Shown here: in pieces, positions 33,234 through 42,709 of the stretch | Layout of the letters: every line of letters begins with the position of its first letter | Position numbering within the stretch: position 1 is the stretch's first letter | From: Novosphingobium percolationis | Lineage (GTDB): Bacteria > Pseudomonadota > Alphaproteobacteria > Sphingomonadales > Sphingomonadaceae | Assembly (NCBI RefSeq): GCF_020179425.1 | Contig: NZ_JAILYM010000003.1 | Span: forward strand, 517,996-581,995 | Reading direction: 5' to 3' | Length of the DNA stretch: 64,000 bases | The notes under the pieces: generated by a model | What the model was told of the DNA's origin: nothing | The model's input: the letters and a program-made list of their open reading frames with translations, nothing else | Database searches by the model: none | Made by a program: the position numbers and the translations under genes

Positions 33234-34216
33234 GTATTCCCGCTGGTGTCGAACCTTTCCTGGCCGCTGCCGACTGGAGTGGGGCGAGCATCGAACCGCT
33301 GCCCGGCGACGCGTCGTTCCGGCGCTATTTCCGCATCCGCCGTTCGAACGGCAGCGCCATGCTGATGCACGCGCCGCCGCCGACCGAGGACCCCGAACCG
33401 TTCATCCGCGCGGCGAAGTGGCTCGATGCCAATGGCCTCAACGCGCCGCAGATCCTGGCCGAAGACGCAGCGCAAGGGCTCGTGCTGCTGCAGGACTTCG
33501 GCGAAGTGCGGATGCGCGAATATCTCGATGCCTGGCCGCAGGACGAGGACGAGGTCTACGCTCACGCGGTCGACGCGCTGCTCCAGCTGCACAAGCTGCC
33601 GCCGGGGCCGTTCACCGGCTACAACCTGTCGGAATACCTGCGCGAAGTGCGGTTGTTCATCGACTGGTTCTGCCCGGCCCGCGCGCTCTATGTCGATGCG
33701 CGCGCCTATGCGCAGGCGTGGGAACAGGTGCTGATGCCGCTGCTGCCGCGCCAGCGCCCCGGCGTGACGGTGCTGCGCGACTACCACGCCGAGAACATCA
33801 TGCTCGACGGCGGGCTGCACCGCCAAGGCCTGCTCGATTTCCAGGATGCGCTGAACGGCCACCCCGCCTACGATCTCGTCTCGCTGCTGCAGGACGCGCG
33901 CCGCGACGTTTCGCCCGAGCTGGAGGCGCGGATGTTCGACTACTACGTCGAACGCGCGCAGCCCGATTACGATTTCCTGGCCGACTACGCGCGGCTGGGC
34001 GCGCAGCGGAACATCAAGATCGTGGGCATCTTCGTCCGCCTGTGGAAGCGCGATGGCAAGCCGCGCTACCTTGACTACATCCCGCGCGTGTGGGCGCTGC
34101 TGGAGCGCGATCTGGCGCATCCGGCGCTGGCCCCGGTGGCGGCCTGGTTCGATCAGTACATCCCTGCCGATCTGCGCGATCCCGCAGGCGTGCTGGGCGG
34201 GAGGTTCGAGGCATGA
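33224..34216 (+). CDS. amgK: Anomeric MurNAc/GlcNAc kinase AmgK
   Basis: A 330-residue sugar kinase of the APH fold. It phosphorylates the anomeric carbon of N-acetylmuramate and GlcNAc during cell-wall recycling. GDASFRRYFRI forms the ATP loop near residue 28, LLQDFGE the hinge, TVLRDYHAENIML near 185 the catalytic loop and LLDFQDALNGHPAYD the metal site. The neighbour murU completes the pathway, which bypasses de novo UDP-MurNAc synthesis and in Pseudomonas gives intrinsic fosfomycin resistance. ATG at 33224; stop overlaps the murU start (ATGA). Confidence 0.9.
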   Translation: MDLSIPAGVEPFLAAADWSGASIEPLPGDASFRRYFRIRRSNGSAMLMHAPPPTEDPEPFIRAAKWLDANGLNAPQILAEDAAQGLVLLQDFGEVRMREYLDAWPQDEDEVYAHAVDALLQLHKLPPGPFTGYNLSEYLREVRLFIDWFCPARALYVDARAYAQAWEQVLMPLLPRQRPGVTVLRDYHAENIMLDGGLHRQGLLDFQDALNGHPAYDLVSLLQDARRDVSPELEARMFDYYVERAQPDYDFLADYARLGAQRNIKIVGIFVRLWKRDGKPRYLDYIPRVWALLERDLAHPALAPVAAWFDQYIPADLRDPAGVLGGRFEA

Positions 34217-34935
34217 CGAAGCCGCTCGCCAGCGACGTGGCGATGGTGCTGGCTGCAGGCCTTGGCAAGCGGATGCGGCCGCTCACCGCCAGCCGGCCCA
34301 AGCCGCTGGTGCGCGTGGCGGGCAAGCCGCTGATCGACCACGCGCTCGACAAGCTGGATGAAGCCGGTGTCGGTCGGGCGGTGGTGAACGTGCATTACCT
34401 GCCCGACCAGATGCGCGCGCATCTGGCGCACCGCCGGTCGCCCGCTATCGCGGTGTCGGACGAGACCGGGCAACTGCTCGAAACCGGCGGTGGCACGGTG
34501 CGGGCGCTGCCGCTGATCGGGGCGGACACCTTCTTCAGCCTCAACAGCGACAACGTCTGGCTCGACGGACCGCGCAATGTCTTTGCCGCGCTGAGCGATG
34601 CGTGGGATGAGGAGCGCATGGATGCGCTGCTGCTGGTGGTCAGCCATGCGCAGGCGTTCAACTACACCGGCGTCGGCGATTTTCACCTTGGGCCCTTGGG
34701 CGAGGTGAGTCGCCGCAAGCAGGGCCGCGTCGCGCCCTACATCTTCGGCGGGATCCAGCTGATGTCGAAGCGCCTGCTGCGCGAAGCTCCGGATGGCCCG
34801 TTCTCCTTCAACCTGCTGTGGAACCGCGCGATTGAGGAAGGGCGCCTGTTCGGCCTGCCGCACACCGGGCTATGGTACGAAGTGGGCGCGCCCGAGATGA
34901 TCGCGCCGACCGAGGCCGCGCTCACAAGTGGCTGA
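34213..34935 (+). CDS. murU: N-acetylmuramate-1-phosphate uridylyltransferase MurU
   Basis: A 240-residue nucleotidyltransferase that makes UDP-MurNAc from MurNAc-1-phosphate and UTP. N-terminal MVLAAGLGKRMRPLTASRPKPLVRVAGKPLI (seen in pieces) is the nucleotide-binding loop, with Lys of RPKPL catalytic; TGGGTVRALPLIG and FFSLNSDNVW supply the metal-binding Asp. YTGVGDF and PYIFGGIQLMS are shared with MurU of Pseudomonas putida. It lies next to amgK and overlaps addB by eight bases. Confidence 0.9.
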   Translation: MTKPLASDVAMVLAAGLGKRMRPLTASRPKPLVRVAGKPLIDHALDKLDEAGVGRAVVNVHYLPDQMRAHLAHRRSPAIAVSDETGQLLETGGGTVRALPLIGADTFFSLNSDNVWLDGPRNVFAALSDAWDEERMDALLLVVSHAQAFNYTGVGDFHLGPLGEVSRRKQGRVAPYIFGGIQLMSKRLLREAPDGPFSFNLLWNRAIEEGRLFGLPHTGLWYEVGAPEMIAPTEAALTSG

Positions 34936-37906
34936 CGGAAAACCAAGCGTCTATTCCATCGCGGCGCATCGCGGTTTTGCCGACGCACTGGTAGCGGGGC
35001 TGATCCCGCGGTATCGCGAGGAAGGGCTGGGCCTTGCGCGGCTGACGCTGCTGCTGCCCAGCCGACGCGCGATCCGCACCGTGACAGAAGCTTTCGTGCG
35101 CGCCAGCGGAACGGGTCTTTTGTTGCCGCGCATGGCGGTGGTGGGCGATCTCGATCTGGACGAGACGCTGGGGCCGCTGCTCGATCCCATCGGTGCAGGC
35201 GCCGACGTTGCGCCCGCGGTCGATCCGGTGGTGCGGCTGTTGCGCGTGGCGCAGATGCTGCGCGAGGAACTGGGCGACAAGGCGCCGGGCGAAGCGGGCC
35301 TGATGCGCCAGGCGCGGGTGCTGGTGCAGAGCATGGACCGGCTCGCGGTGGAAGATGTTTCCCCGGGGAAACTTCTGGACCCGGACGTTATCGGCCTCGT
35401 CGGCGACCTGTCGCAGCACTGGCAGGACAACACCCGCCTGTTCGCGCGTGTGCTCTATCGCTGGCAGGCGGAGCTTGAGGCGCGTGGGGCCGTCGATGCA
35501 CCCGAGCGGCGCAACCGCCTGCTCGAACACGCGGCCAGGCGCTGGCAGGCCACGCCGCCTGCGCATCCGGTGGTGGCAGCGGGCGTCACGTCGGCTTCGC
35601 CCGCCATCGCGCGGCTGCTGCGCGTGGTGGCGGATCTGCCGCATGGCGCGGTGATCCTGCCCGATCTCGACCTGTCGCTGGCAAGGGACGTGTGGGATGC
35701 GCTGGGCGTGGCGGGCGCGCCCGAGGCGCCGGGCGGGCCGCCGTTCGGGCGCGGCGACGTGACCACGCATCCGCAGTACCACCTCAAGCTGCTGCTCAAC
35801 CGCATGGGCGTGGCGCGCGACGAAGTGCGGCCCTGGCACCGCGCCGGGATCGCGGCTGCCCCGCCAGAGCGCAGCCGTGCCATCTCCAACCTGTTCCTGC
35901 CGCCCGAAGCAAGCGCGGCGTGGGTCTCGCTGCCGCCCGAACAGCGCCGCCTGTCGGGCGTGCGGATGATGGAAAGCGCCAACCCCGAGGAAGAAGCGCA
36001 GGCCATCGCCGTGCTGGTGCGCGAAGCGCTGGCCGTGCCGGAGCGGCGCGTGGCGGTGGTGACGCCGGATCGGGGCCTTGCCAACCGCATCGTCGGGCAC
36101 CTGCAACGCTGGAACATCGCGGCCGACGATACCGCAGGGCGCCCCTTGCCGCAGACCCCGGCGGGGCGGCTGTTCCTGCAACTGGCCGAATGCTGGGCCG
36201 AACGCGCCGCGCCGGTGCCGCTGCTGGCGCTGCTGGGCCATCCGCTGGTGAGGCAGGATGCGCGTGCGGCGTGGCTCGAGCGCGTGCGCGAACTCGATCT
36301 GGTGTTGCGCGGGCCCCGGCCCGGTCCCGGCGTGGAGGCCGTACGCGAAGCGGTGCGCGCCAAGGCCAGGGCCTATCCCCGGCTTCCGGCGTGGTGGGAC
36401 GAGGTCGAGGCGCTGCTGGTGCCGATGCTGCTGGTCCACGAACCGCTGCCGCTGGGCGCGATGCTGGCGATGCTGTCGGAAGCGGCCGAGGCGCTGTGCG
36501 GCGATGCGGCGTGGGCGCAGGCCGACGGGCGCTGCCTTGCCGCTTTTGTCGAACAGTGGAGTGAAGCGGCAGGCGAGGCCGACCTGACGGTCGATCCGCT
36601 CGAACTGCCCGCGCTGCTGCGCGATGCCATGGACGAAGTGGCGGTGCGCCCGGCCTATGGCGGGCACCCGCGGCTTGCCCTCTACGGCCTGCTAGAAGCG
36701 CGCATGAGCCGCGCCGACCTGGTGATCTGCGCCGGGCTGACCGAGGGCACCTGGCCCGCATCGCCCGCGCCCGATCCGCTGCTGGCGCCGCCGGTGCTGC
36801 GCGCCCTGGGCATTTCCGGCGCCGATTTTCGCATCGGTCTGTCCGCGCACGACCTTGCCGCCGCATTGGGTGCGCCCGAAGTGGTGTTGAGCCACGCCCT
36901 GCGCGATGCCGCAGGCCCTGTGATCCCCTCGCGCTTCCTGCTGCGGATCCGGGCTATGCTGGGGCGGCAACTGGTTCGCGAGGAGGACGCGGTGCGTTTC
37001 GGGCAGGCGCTCGACCGGCCCGCGAAGGTCGAGCCTGCCACGCGGCCCGAGCCGATGCCATCGCCTGAACAGCGCCGGGTGGAGATCGCGGTGACCGCGC
37101 TCGATCGGCTGCGCGGCGATCCCTACCAGTTCTATGCGCAGGCGATCCTGCGGCTGCGTGCGCTCGATCCGCTCGATGCCGATCCGACGCCCGCGTGGCG
37201 CGGTACGGCGGTGCACGCGATCCTTGAAGCATGGCACGACGCCGGGGCAAAGCCGGGCGAATTGGTGCGGTTGGCCGAACAGGCGCTCGCGGAGATGAGC
37301 GCGCACCCCTTCATGCGGGCGCTCTGGCAGCCGCGCCTGCTGGCGGCGCTGGCGTGGATCGAGGCCGAGCAGGACACGCTGCTGGGCGAGGGGCGCGAGG
37401 TCATCGCCGTCGAGGCCAAGGGCGCGATCCATGTCGATGGCGTGCGCATCCACGGTCGTGCCGACCGGATCGACCGGCTGCCCGACGGCACGCTGGCGGT
37501 GATCGACTACAAGACCGGAATGCCGCCATCGGGCCGGATGGTGGAGCAGGGCTTTGCGCTGCAACTCGGCGTGCTTGGCCTGATTGCGCGCGATGGAGGG
37601 TTCGATGGCGTGGCGGGCATGCCGAACGCCTTTGAATACTGGTCGCTTGCCCGCAACAAGCAGCGCGGCTTCGGTTATCGCGAGGAGCCGATCAAGGAAG
37701 GTCGCAAGCAGTCGGGCTTGCTGCGCGAGGATGTCCTGCCCGAAACCGAACGCTACCTGAAGGAGGCGATCGCGCGCTGGATACTGGGGGACGAGCCGTT
37801 CACCGCGCGGCTCAATCCCGATCTTCCGGCCTATTCCGACTACGACCAGCTGATGCGGCTGGACGAATGGCAGGGGCGCGACCTGAAGGGTGGTGACGCG
37901 GCATGA
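34928..37906 (+). CDS. addB: Double-strand break repair protein AddB
   Basis: A 992-residue subunit of the AddAB helicase-nuclease, which replaces RecBCD in alphaproteobacteria. The N-terminal part is a degenerate UvrD-like helicase (LLPSRRAIRTVTEAF near residue 40; no functional Walker A), as in the alphaproteobacterial AddB type. The C-terminal RecB-family nuclease shows WRGTAVHAILEAWH near residue 760 and AVIDYKTG with Asp860 and Lys862 in the active site, then QGFALQLGVLGLIA. It starts with GTG at 34928, overlapping murU, and its stop overlaps addA by ATGA. Confidence 0.92.
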   Translation: MADGKPSVYSIAAHRGFADALVAGLIPRYREEGLGLARLTLLLPSRRAIRTVTEAFVRASGTGLLLPRMAVVGDLDLDETLGPLLDPIGAGADVAPAVDPVVRLLRVAQMLREELGDKAPGEAGLMRQARVLVQSMDRLAVEDVSPGKLLDPDVIGLVGDLSQHWQDNTRLFARVLYRWQAELEARGAVDAPERRNRLLEHAARRWQATPPAHPVVAAGVTSASPAIARLLRVVADLPHGAVILPDLDLSLARDVWDALGVAGAPEAPGGPPFGRGDVTTHPQYHLKLLLNRMGVARDEVRPWHRAGIAAAPPERSRAISNLFLPPEASAAWVSLPPEQRRLSGVRMMESANPEEEAQAIAVLVREALAVPERRVAVVTPDRGLANRIVGHLQRWNIAADDTAGRPLPQTPAGRLFLQLAECWAERAAPVPLLALLGHPLVRQDARAAWLERVRELDLVLRGPRPGPGVEAVREAVRAKARAYPRLPAWWDEVEALLVPMLLVHEPLPLGAMLAMLSEAAEALCGDAAWAQADGRCLAAFVEQWSEAAGEADLTVDPLELPALLRDAMDEVAVRPAYGGHPRLALYGLLEARMSRADLVICAGLTEGTWPASPAPDPLLAPPVLRALGISGADFRIGLSAHDLAAALGAPEVVLSHALRDAAGPVIPSRFLLRIRAMLGRQLVREEDAVRFGQALDRPAKVEPATRPEPMPSPEQRRVEIAVTALDRLRGDPYQFYAQAILRLRALDPLDADPTPAWRGTAVHAILEAWHDAGAKPGELVRLAEQALAEMSAHPFMRALWQPRLLAALAWIEAEQDTLLGEGREVIAVEAKGAIHVDGVRIHGRADRIDRLPDGTLAVIDYKTGMPPSGRMVEQGFALQLGVLGLIARDGGFDGVAGMPNAFEYWSLARNKQRGFGYREEPIKEGRKQSGLLREDVLPETERYLKEAIARWILGDEPFTARLNPDLPAYSDYDQLMRLDEWQGRDLKGGDAA

Positions 37907-40900
37907 GCAAGGTCTATCCGCTGCAGGGCAACCAGCGGCTCGCCGTGGCGCCCGAACGCACGGTGTGGCTGTCGGCGTCGGCGGGCACCGGCAAGACGCA
38001 GGTGCTCTCGGCGCGCGTGCTGCGGCTGCTGCTCCAGCCCGATGTCGAGCCGGAAAACCTGCTGTGCCTGACCTTTACTAAGGCGGGTGCGGCGGAAATG
38101 GCCACGCGCGTCAACGATGTGTTGGCAAGTTGGGTGCGCTTGCCGGAAACGGAACTGGCCTTGCAGCTCAAGGCGATTGGTGCGTCGATGGCGCCGGATA
38201 CGCTGGCGCGCGCGCGCAGCCGCTTTGCCGCCGTGCTCGATTGCCCCGGCGGTGGCCTGCGCATCGAGACGATCCACGCCTTTTCGCAATGGCTGCTCTC
38301 TGCCTTCCCGGTCGAGGCGGGGCTGCTGCCCGGCACCCGCGCGATGGAGGATCGCGACCGCGACCTGCTGGTGCGGCAGGTGCTGGCGGACCTGCTGGTT
38401 ACCGCGCAGGAACAGGGCGACGAAAGCCTGCTCGACGCGTTGTCCGACCTCAGCTTGCGCATGGCGCAGGATCAGGTCGAGGCGTTCCTGCTGCGCTGCG
38501 CAGGCGCGCGTGACCTGTGGTTCGGCCCGACCGGCTGGCAACCGCCGTTGCGCCCGCTGATCAACCGCGTGCTGGGGCTGGATGCCGACGAGGACGGATC
38601 GCGCCTGCCTGCGATGTGCGCCGACGATGCGTTTGATGTCGCATCGGTGCGGCGCTGCATGGAGGCCAACGCGGCGTGGGCGACCAAGAGCGGTGTTGAA
38701 GCGGCGAACGGCATGGGCGACTGGCTTGCCGCATCGCCGCAAGTGCGGCTCGATACGCTCGATGCGCTGGCCGAGCGGTTCCTGACCGGCAAGGGCGAGC
38801 CGCGCTCGGCGCGTAATGTCGACAAGCACGAGCCGGACTATGCAGGCTATCAGGCGCGCGTCATCGCCTGCATCGAGGCGGTACGCGAACACCGCGCGCT
38901 GGTGGAGCTTGCTGCCACGCTCGAACCCGCGCTGCTGCTGGGTCGCCGCTTCGCGCTGGCATGGGACGAGGCCAAGGCGCGCGAAGGCTTCATCGATTTC
39001 GACGACCAGATTCGCACCGCGGCCGCGCTGCTGACCGAAAAGGCCAGCGCCGAATGGATCCGCTACAAGCTCGACCGGCGCTTCGACCACATCCTTGTCG
39101 ACGAGGCGCAGGATACCAACGCGGCGCAGTGGAAGATCGTGCTGGACGGGCTGGTGCAGGATTTCTTCACCGGTGAAGGCCAGCATGCAGAGCGCATGCG
39201 TACGCTGTTCGTCGTGGGCGACTACAAGCAGGCGATCTTCCGCTTTCAGGGCACCAGCCCCGAAAACTTCGCAGCGGCCAAGGATCGCGTGGCTGGGCAG
39301 TTGCGGGGCCTCGCCGAAGTGCTGGGCGATGAAACCCGCCAGTTGCTGGGGCTGGGGCTGGGGCAATCCTATCGCACCGCCAATTCCATCCTCGCCTTCG
39401 TCGACCGCGCCATCCACCAGATCGGCCCGACACGCTTCGGCCTGCCCGAAGCGCCCGAGCCGCATATCGGCGAGGACCGACCGGGGCAGGTGGTGCTGTG
39501 GCAACCCGTCGGTCTTGAACCCGGCGAGGAGGCCGAGGACGAGGAGGGGGAAGGCAGCGAGGAGGCAGGCTGGCTGTCGCGCCCCGACCGGCAGCTGGCT
39601 GATCGCCTCGCTCGCCAGATCCGCGCGTGGCTGGAGGCGGGCTTCCCCTTGGCAAAGGGCGAACACCGGCTGGCAACGCCCGGCGATGTCATGGTGCTGG
39701 TGCGCAAGCGCAAGGAGCTGGCCGGGCTGATCGTGGCGCGGCTCCACGCACAGGGCGTGCCGGTGGCGGGCGTGGACCGGCTGCGGCTGGGCGCGCCGCT
39801 GGCGGTCAAGGATCTGGTGGCGGCGCTGCGCTTTGCCGCGCAGCCGCTCGATGACCTGAACCTTGCATCGTTGCTGGTCTCGCCACTGGTCGGCTGGAGC
39901 CAGGAAGACCTCCTTCGCCATGGCTATCGCGCTGACAAGGTGCGGCTGTGGGACCACCTGCGCGCCAGCGAGGGACCGGACACTTTCTCGACGATGGAGC
40001 GCCTGCGCAGCCTGCTGCAACGCGCCGACTACGAACCGCCGCACGATCTGCTGCACTGGCTGCTGGTGGGGCCATGGGCGGGGCGCAAGGCGCTGCTGTC
40101 GCGGCTGGGTCACGAAGCCAACGACCCGATCGATGAACTGCTGAACGCCGCCATGGCCTATGCCACGTCGAACGTGCCGAGCCTCGTCGGCTTCCTGCAA
40201 TGGTTCGACGCGGGCGAGGGCGAGCTGAAGCGCGAGGCGGGCAAGCCGGAAAACCTCGTGCGGGTGATGACGGTCCACGGATCGAAGGGCTTGCAGGCGG
40301 CCATCGTGATCCTTGCCGATGCCGCCGACGATCCTGATGCCTCGCCGCCGCGCGGGTCTTCGGTGGAAGAAGTGGTGCTCGACCGGCGGCGCGACGTGCC
40401 GCTGCCCGCGCTGCGCAAGGAGGAACGCGTCGGCCCGGTGCGCGAGGCGGAGGCCAAGACCGCAAAGGAAGAGCGCGAGGAGCACTGGCGGCTGCTCTAC
40501 GTCGCCATGACCCGTGCCGAAGAAGCGCTGTTCATCGGCGGGGCGATGGCGAAGAAGCGCAAGGAACTGCCCGCCGACAGCTGGTACGCGCAGCTTGAAC
40601 CGCTGTTCGGCGCCGACGACTGGATCGCCGACCCGCTGTGGGGCGGACGCCGGCAACTGGGCAGCCTGCCCGCATGGCCTCCCGCCCGGACCGCCGGAGC
40701 GTTGGTTCCGCCGGTTTCGCTGCCAGAGGTCCTGACCATGCCCGTCGGCCCCGAGCCCAAGCCGCCGCGCCCGCTCGCGCCGTCGTCGCTGGGCGAGGAC
40801 GAGGCCCCCGATCCGCCGGTCAAGCCGGGGCCGGGAATGCTACGCGCCGCGCGACGGGGTACGCTGGTCCACAAGCTGATCGAGCGCCTGCCCGAACTTT

Positions 40901-41370
40901 CGCCTGCGGCGTGGCGCACGGCGGCGCTGGCCTGGCTGGGCAAGGCGGCGACCGATTTCGAGGTCGACGAGCAGGCCGCGATGGCCGCGGCGGCGATCGC
41001 GGTGCTGTCGCACCCGGACTGGCAGGACGTGTTCGGCGCCGGATCGCTCGCCGAAGTGCCGGTCGCCGCGCTGGTGGGGGATCGCATTGTCACCGGCACC
41101 ATCGACCGGCTGCTGATCACCGCGGACCGCGTGCGGATCATCGACTTCAAGACCGGCCGCCGCCCGCCGTCGCGGATCGAGGACGTGCCTGCAGCCTATG
41201 TGCGGCAGATGGCGGCCTATGTCGCGGCGCTGCGCGCGATCCATCCGGGCAAGGCGGTGGAAGCGGCGCTGCTCTATACCCACGCGCCGGTGCTGTTCGC
41301 GCTGCCCGACGATCTGATCGCGGCGCAAAAGCTGGAGCTTGTGGCCACGCAGGAAAGCTTTGCCGGATGA
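37903..41370 (+). CDS. addA: Double-strand break repair helicase AddA
   Basis: A 1155-residue helicase-nuclease. Motif I is SASAGTGKTQ near residue 28, Ia LTFTKAGAAEMATRV, II VDEAQDTN near 400, III VVGDYKQAIFRFQGT, IV LGQSYRTA, V MTVHGSKGLQAAIVILAD and VI LYVAMTRAEEAL. The C-terminal nuclease has RRGTLVHKLIERLP near 985 and IIDFKTGRRP near 1080. With AddB it unwinds and resects double-strand ends for RecA loading. Translationally coupled to addB. Confidence 0.94.
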   Translation: MSKVYPLQGNQRLAVAPERTVWLSASAGTGKTQVLSARVLRLLLQPDVEPENLLCLTFTKAGAAEMATRVNDVLASWVRLPETELALQLKAIGASMAPDTLARARSRFAAVLDCPGGGLRIETIHAFSQWLLSAFPVEAGLLPGTRAMEDRDRDLLVRQVLADLLVTAQEQGDESLLDALSDLSLRMAQDQVEAFLLRCAGARDLWFGPTGWQPPLRPLINRVLGLDADEDGSRLPAMCADDAFDVASVRRCMEANAAWATKSGVEAANGMGDWLAASPQVRLDTLDALAERFLTGKGEPRSARNVDKHEPDYAGYQARVIACIEAVREHRALVELAATLEPALLLGRRFALAWDEAKAREGFIDFDDQIRTAAALLTEKASAEWIRYKLDRRFDHILVDEAQDTNAAQWKIVLDGLVQDFFTGEGQHAERMRTLFVVGDYKQAIFRFQGTSPENFAAAKDRVAGQLRGLAEVLGDETRQLLGLGLGQSYRTANSILAFVDRAIHQIGPTRFGLPEAPEPHIGEDRPGQVVLWQPVGLEPGEEAEDEEGEGSEEAGWLSRPDRQLADRLARQIRAWLEAGFPLAKGEHRLATPGDVMVLVRKRKELAGLIVARLHAQGVPVAGVDRLRLGAPLAVKDLVAALRFAAQPLDDLNLASLLVSPLVGWSQEDLLRHGYRADKVRLWDHLRASEGPDTFSTMERLRSLLQRADYEPPHDLLHWLLVGPWAGRKALLSRLGHEANDPIDELLNAAMAYATSNVPSLVGFLQWFDAGEGELKREAGKPENLVRVMTVHGSKGLQAAIVILADAADDPDASPPRGSSVEEVVLDRRRDVPLPALRKEERVGPVREAEAKTAKEEREEHWRLLYVAMTRAEEALFIGGAMAKKRKELPADSWYAQLEPLFGADDWIADPLWGGRRQLGSLPAWPPARTAGALVPPVSLPEVLTMPVGPEPKPPRPLAPSSLGEDEAPDPPVKPGPGMLRAARRGTLVHKLIERLPELSPAAWRTAALAWLGKAATDFEVDEQAAMAAAAIAVLSHPDWQDVFGAGSLAEVPVAALVGDRIVTGTIDRLLITADRVRIIDFKTGRRPPSRIEDVPAAYVRQMAAYVAALRAIHPGKAVEAALLYTHAPVLFALPDDLIAAQKLELVATQESFAG

Positions 41371-41430
41371 TCGGTTGCGCTGCGGCGTTGTCCACCTAGA
41401 TTGCACACCAACGAAACAGGAGTCCTTTCG

Positions 41431-41751
41431 ATGTCCACCAAAGCCGTCACCGACGCCACCTTTGCCGCCGAAGTGCTGGGGTCCGACAAGCCCGTCCTCG
41501 TCGATTTCTGGGCGGACTGGTGCGGCCCGTGCAAGATGATCGCCCCCGCGCTTGAAGAGATCGCCGAGGAACTGGGCGACCAGTTGACCATCGCCAAGAT
41601 GGACATCATGGAAAACACCTCCATCCCCGGCGAAATCGGCGTGCAGTCGATCCCGCTGCTGGTGCTGTTCAAGGATGGCAAGGCCGTCGCGCAGAAGCTC
41701 GGCGCCGCGCCCAAGAGCCAGCTCAAGGGCTGGATCGAAAGCGTTCTGTGA
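41431..41751 (+). CDS. trxA: Thioredoxin TrxA
   Basis: A 106-residue thioredoxin with the canonical WADWCGPCKMIAP active site near residue 30, the SIPLLVLFKDG segment with the cis-proline, and a GAAPKSQLKGWIESVL end. It reduces disulfides in ribonucleotide reductase, peroxiredoxins and others. AGGAGT lies eight bases before the ATG at 41431. Sixty bases separate it from addA, so it is probably the last gene of the divL operon and may also have its own promoter. A GCGGGGTG/CACCCCGC hairpin follows at 41759–41779. Confidence 0.96.
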   Translation: MSTKAVTDATFAAEVLGSDKPVLVDFWADWCGPCKMIAPALEEIAEELGDQLTIAKMDIMENTSIPGEIGVQSIPLLVLFKDGKAVAQKLGAAPKSQLKGWIESVL

Positions 41752-41817
41752 TGTGACGGCGGGGTGCAACCCACCCCGCTGCGACTAAATTCGCCTGCGG
41801 CTCATCAAGTCTTGCTG

Positions 41818-41879
41818 CCCCTCCCGCTTGCGGGAGGGGATGTCAGCGCCGCATTCCCCCCTCCCGCAAGCGGGAGGGG
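41818..41879. repeat. Inverted pair of REP-like palindromes
   Basis: The 22-base sequence CCCCTCCCGCTTGCGGGAGG-GG occurs at 41818–41839 and its exact reverse complement at 41858–41879. Each copy is itself a hairpin. The second is followed by a GGGGGTGGG tract and TTTTT at 41893, so the pair may also terminate transcripts of trxA and the opposing monophosphatase gene. The arrangement is that of a bacterial interspersed mosaic element. Confidence 0.75.
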
Positions 41880-41895
41880 CTGGGGGTGGGCCTTT

Positions 41896-42702
41896 TTACG
41901 AAAGCTTCGCCAGTCGCTCGGCCAGTTGGTCGAACAAGGCCGGGCTGGCCGCGCCGATCAGGCCCGGTTCCAGATGGCGGTGCAGCAGGTAGGGCGAACC
42001 ATCGGGCCGCGCCGCCTTGCCGCCCGCTTCGTTCACGAACAGCACGCCCGGCGCGTGGTCCCACGCCAGCGTGCGCTCGAAGATCGACACGTCGTTCACG
42101 CCAAGGGCAATGCGCGGATACTGCTCTGCCGCGCAGCGCGGGATGTCGACCAGCGTGTAATGCGGCGCGATCTGCGCCTTCATCGCCTCGCGCTTGTCCT
42201 GATCCACGAACACCAGCGAAATCGCGGCAACCGGCGGTTCCTGCCCGGTGGTGCGTGCGGCGATGCGGTCTCCGTTGACGAACGCGCCGTGACCCTTGTG
42301 CGCGGTGCACAGGCGATCGTTCAGCGGATCGTAGATCCAGCCCGCCAGCGTGTCGCCCTTGTCGGCCAGCGCGAGAAGGATGCCGAAAGGCGGCTTGCCT
42401 GCGGCGAAGTTGTTGGTGCCATCCAGCGGATCGATCACCCAGCACAGGCGGTCGGCCAGCCGGTCCATTACTGCCGGATCGGCATGGCTCGCCTCTTCGC
42501 CCACCATGGCGGCTTCAGGCAGGATGCGGGCGAGGCCTTCGGCCAGCATCGCCTCGCTTTCGGTGTCGGCGATCGTGACCATGTCGTCGGCGGCCTTGGC
42601 CGTCACCTGATCGGCGGTGAGCTGCTGGTAGCGGGCCATCAGCGTCGCTTGCGCGGTGCGGCGCAGCAGGTCGGCCACGGCCTTGTCGAGTGCTTGCGTC
42701 AT
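41896..42702 (-). CDS. Inositol monophosphatase family protein
   Basis: A 268-residue Mg-dependent phosphatase. VGEEASH near residue 70 and WVIDPLDGTNNFAAGKPPFG near 88 are the metal-binding motifs, and LAWDHAPGVLFVNEAGG near 215 is the second conserved block. Substrates of bacterial members include inositol-1-phosphate, histidinol phosphate and PAP (CysQ). Proximity to argJ gives no clear choice. The ATG at 42702 is 7 bases past the gst stop, making it the third gene of argJ–gst–monophosphatase. Confidence 0.88.
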   Translation of the reverse strand: MTQALDKAVADLLRRTAQATLMARYQQLTADQVTAKAADDMVTIADTESEAMLAEGLARILPEAAMVGEEASHADPAVMDRLADRLCWVIDPLDGTNNFAAGKPPFGILLALADKGDTLAGWIYDPLNDRLCTAHKGHGAFVNGDRIAARTTGQEPPVAAISLVFVDQDKREAMKAQIAPHYTLVDIPRCAAEQYPRIALGVNDVSIFERTLAWDHAPGVLFVNEAGGKAARPDGSPYLLHRHLEPGLIGAASPALFDQLAERLAKLS

Positions 42703-42709
42703 GGCGTCC

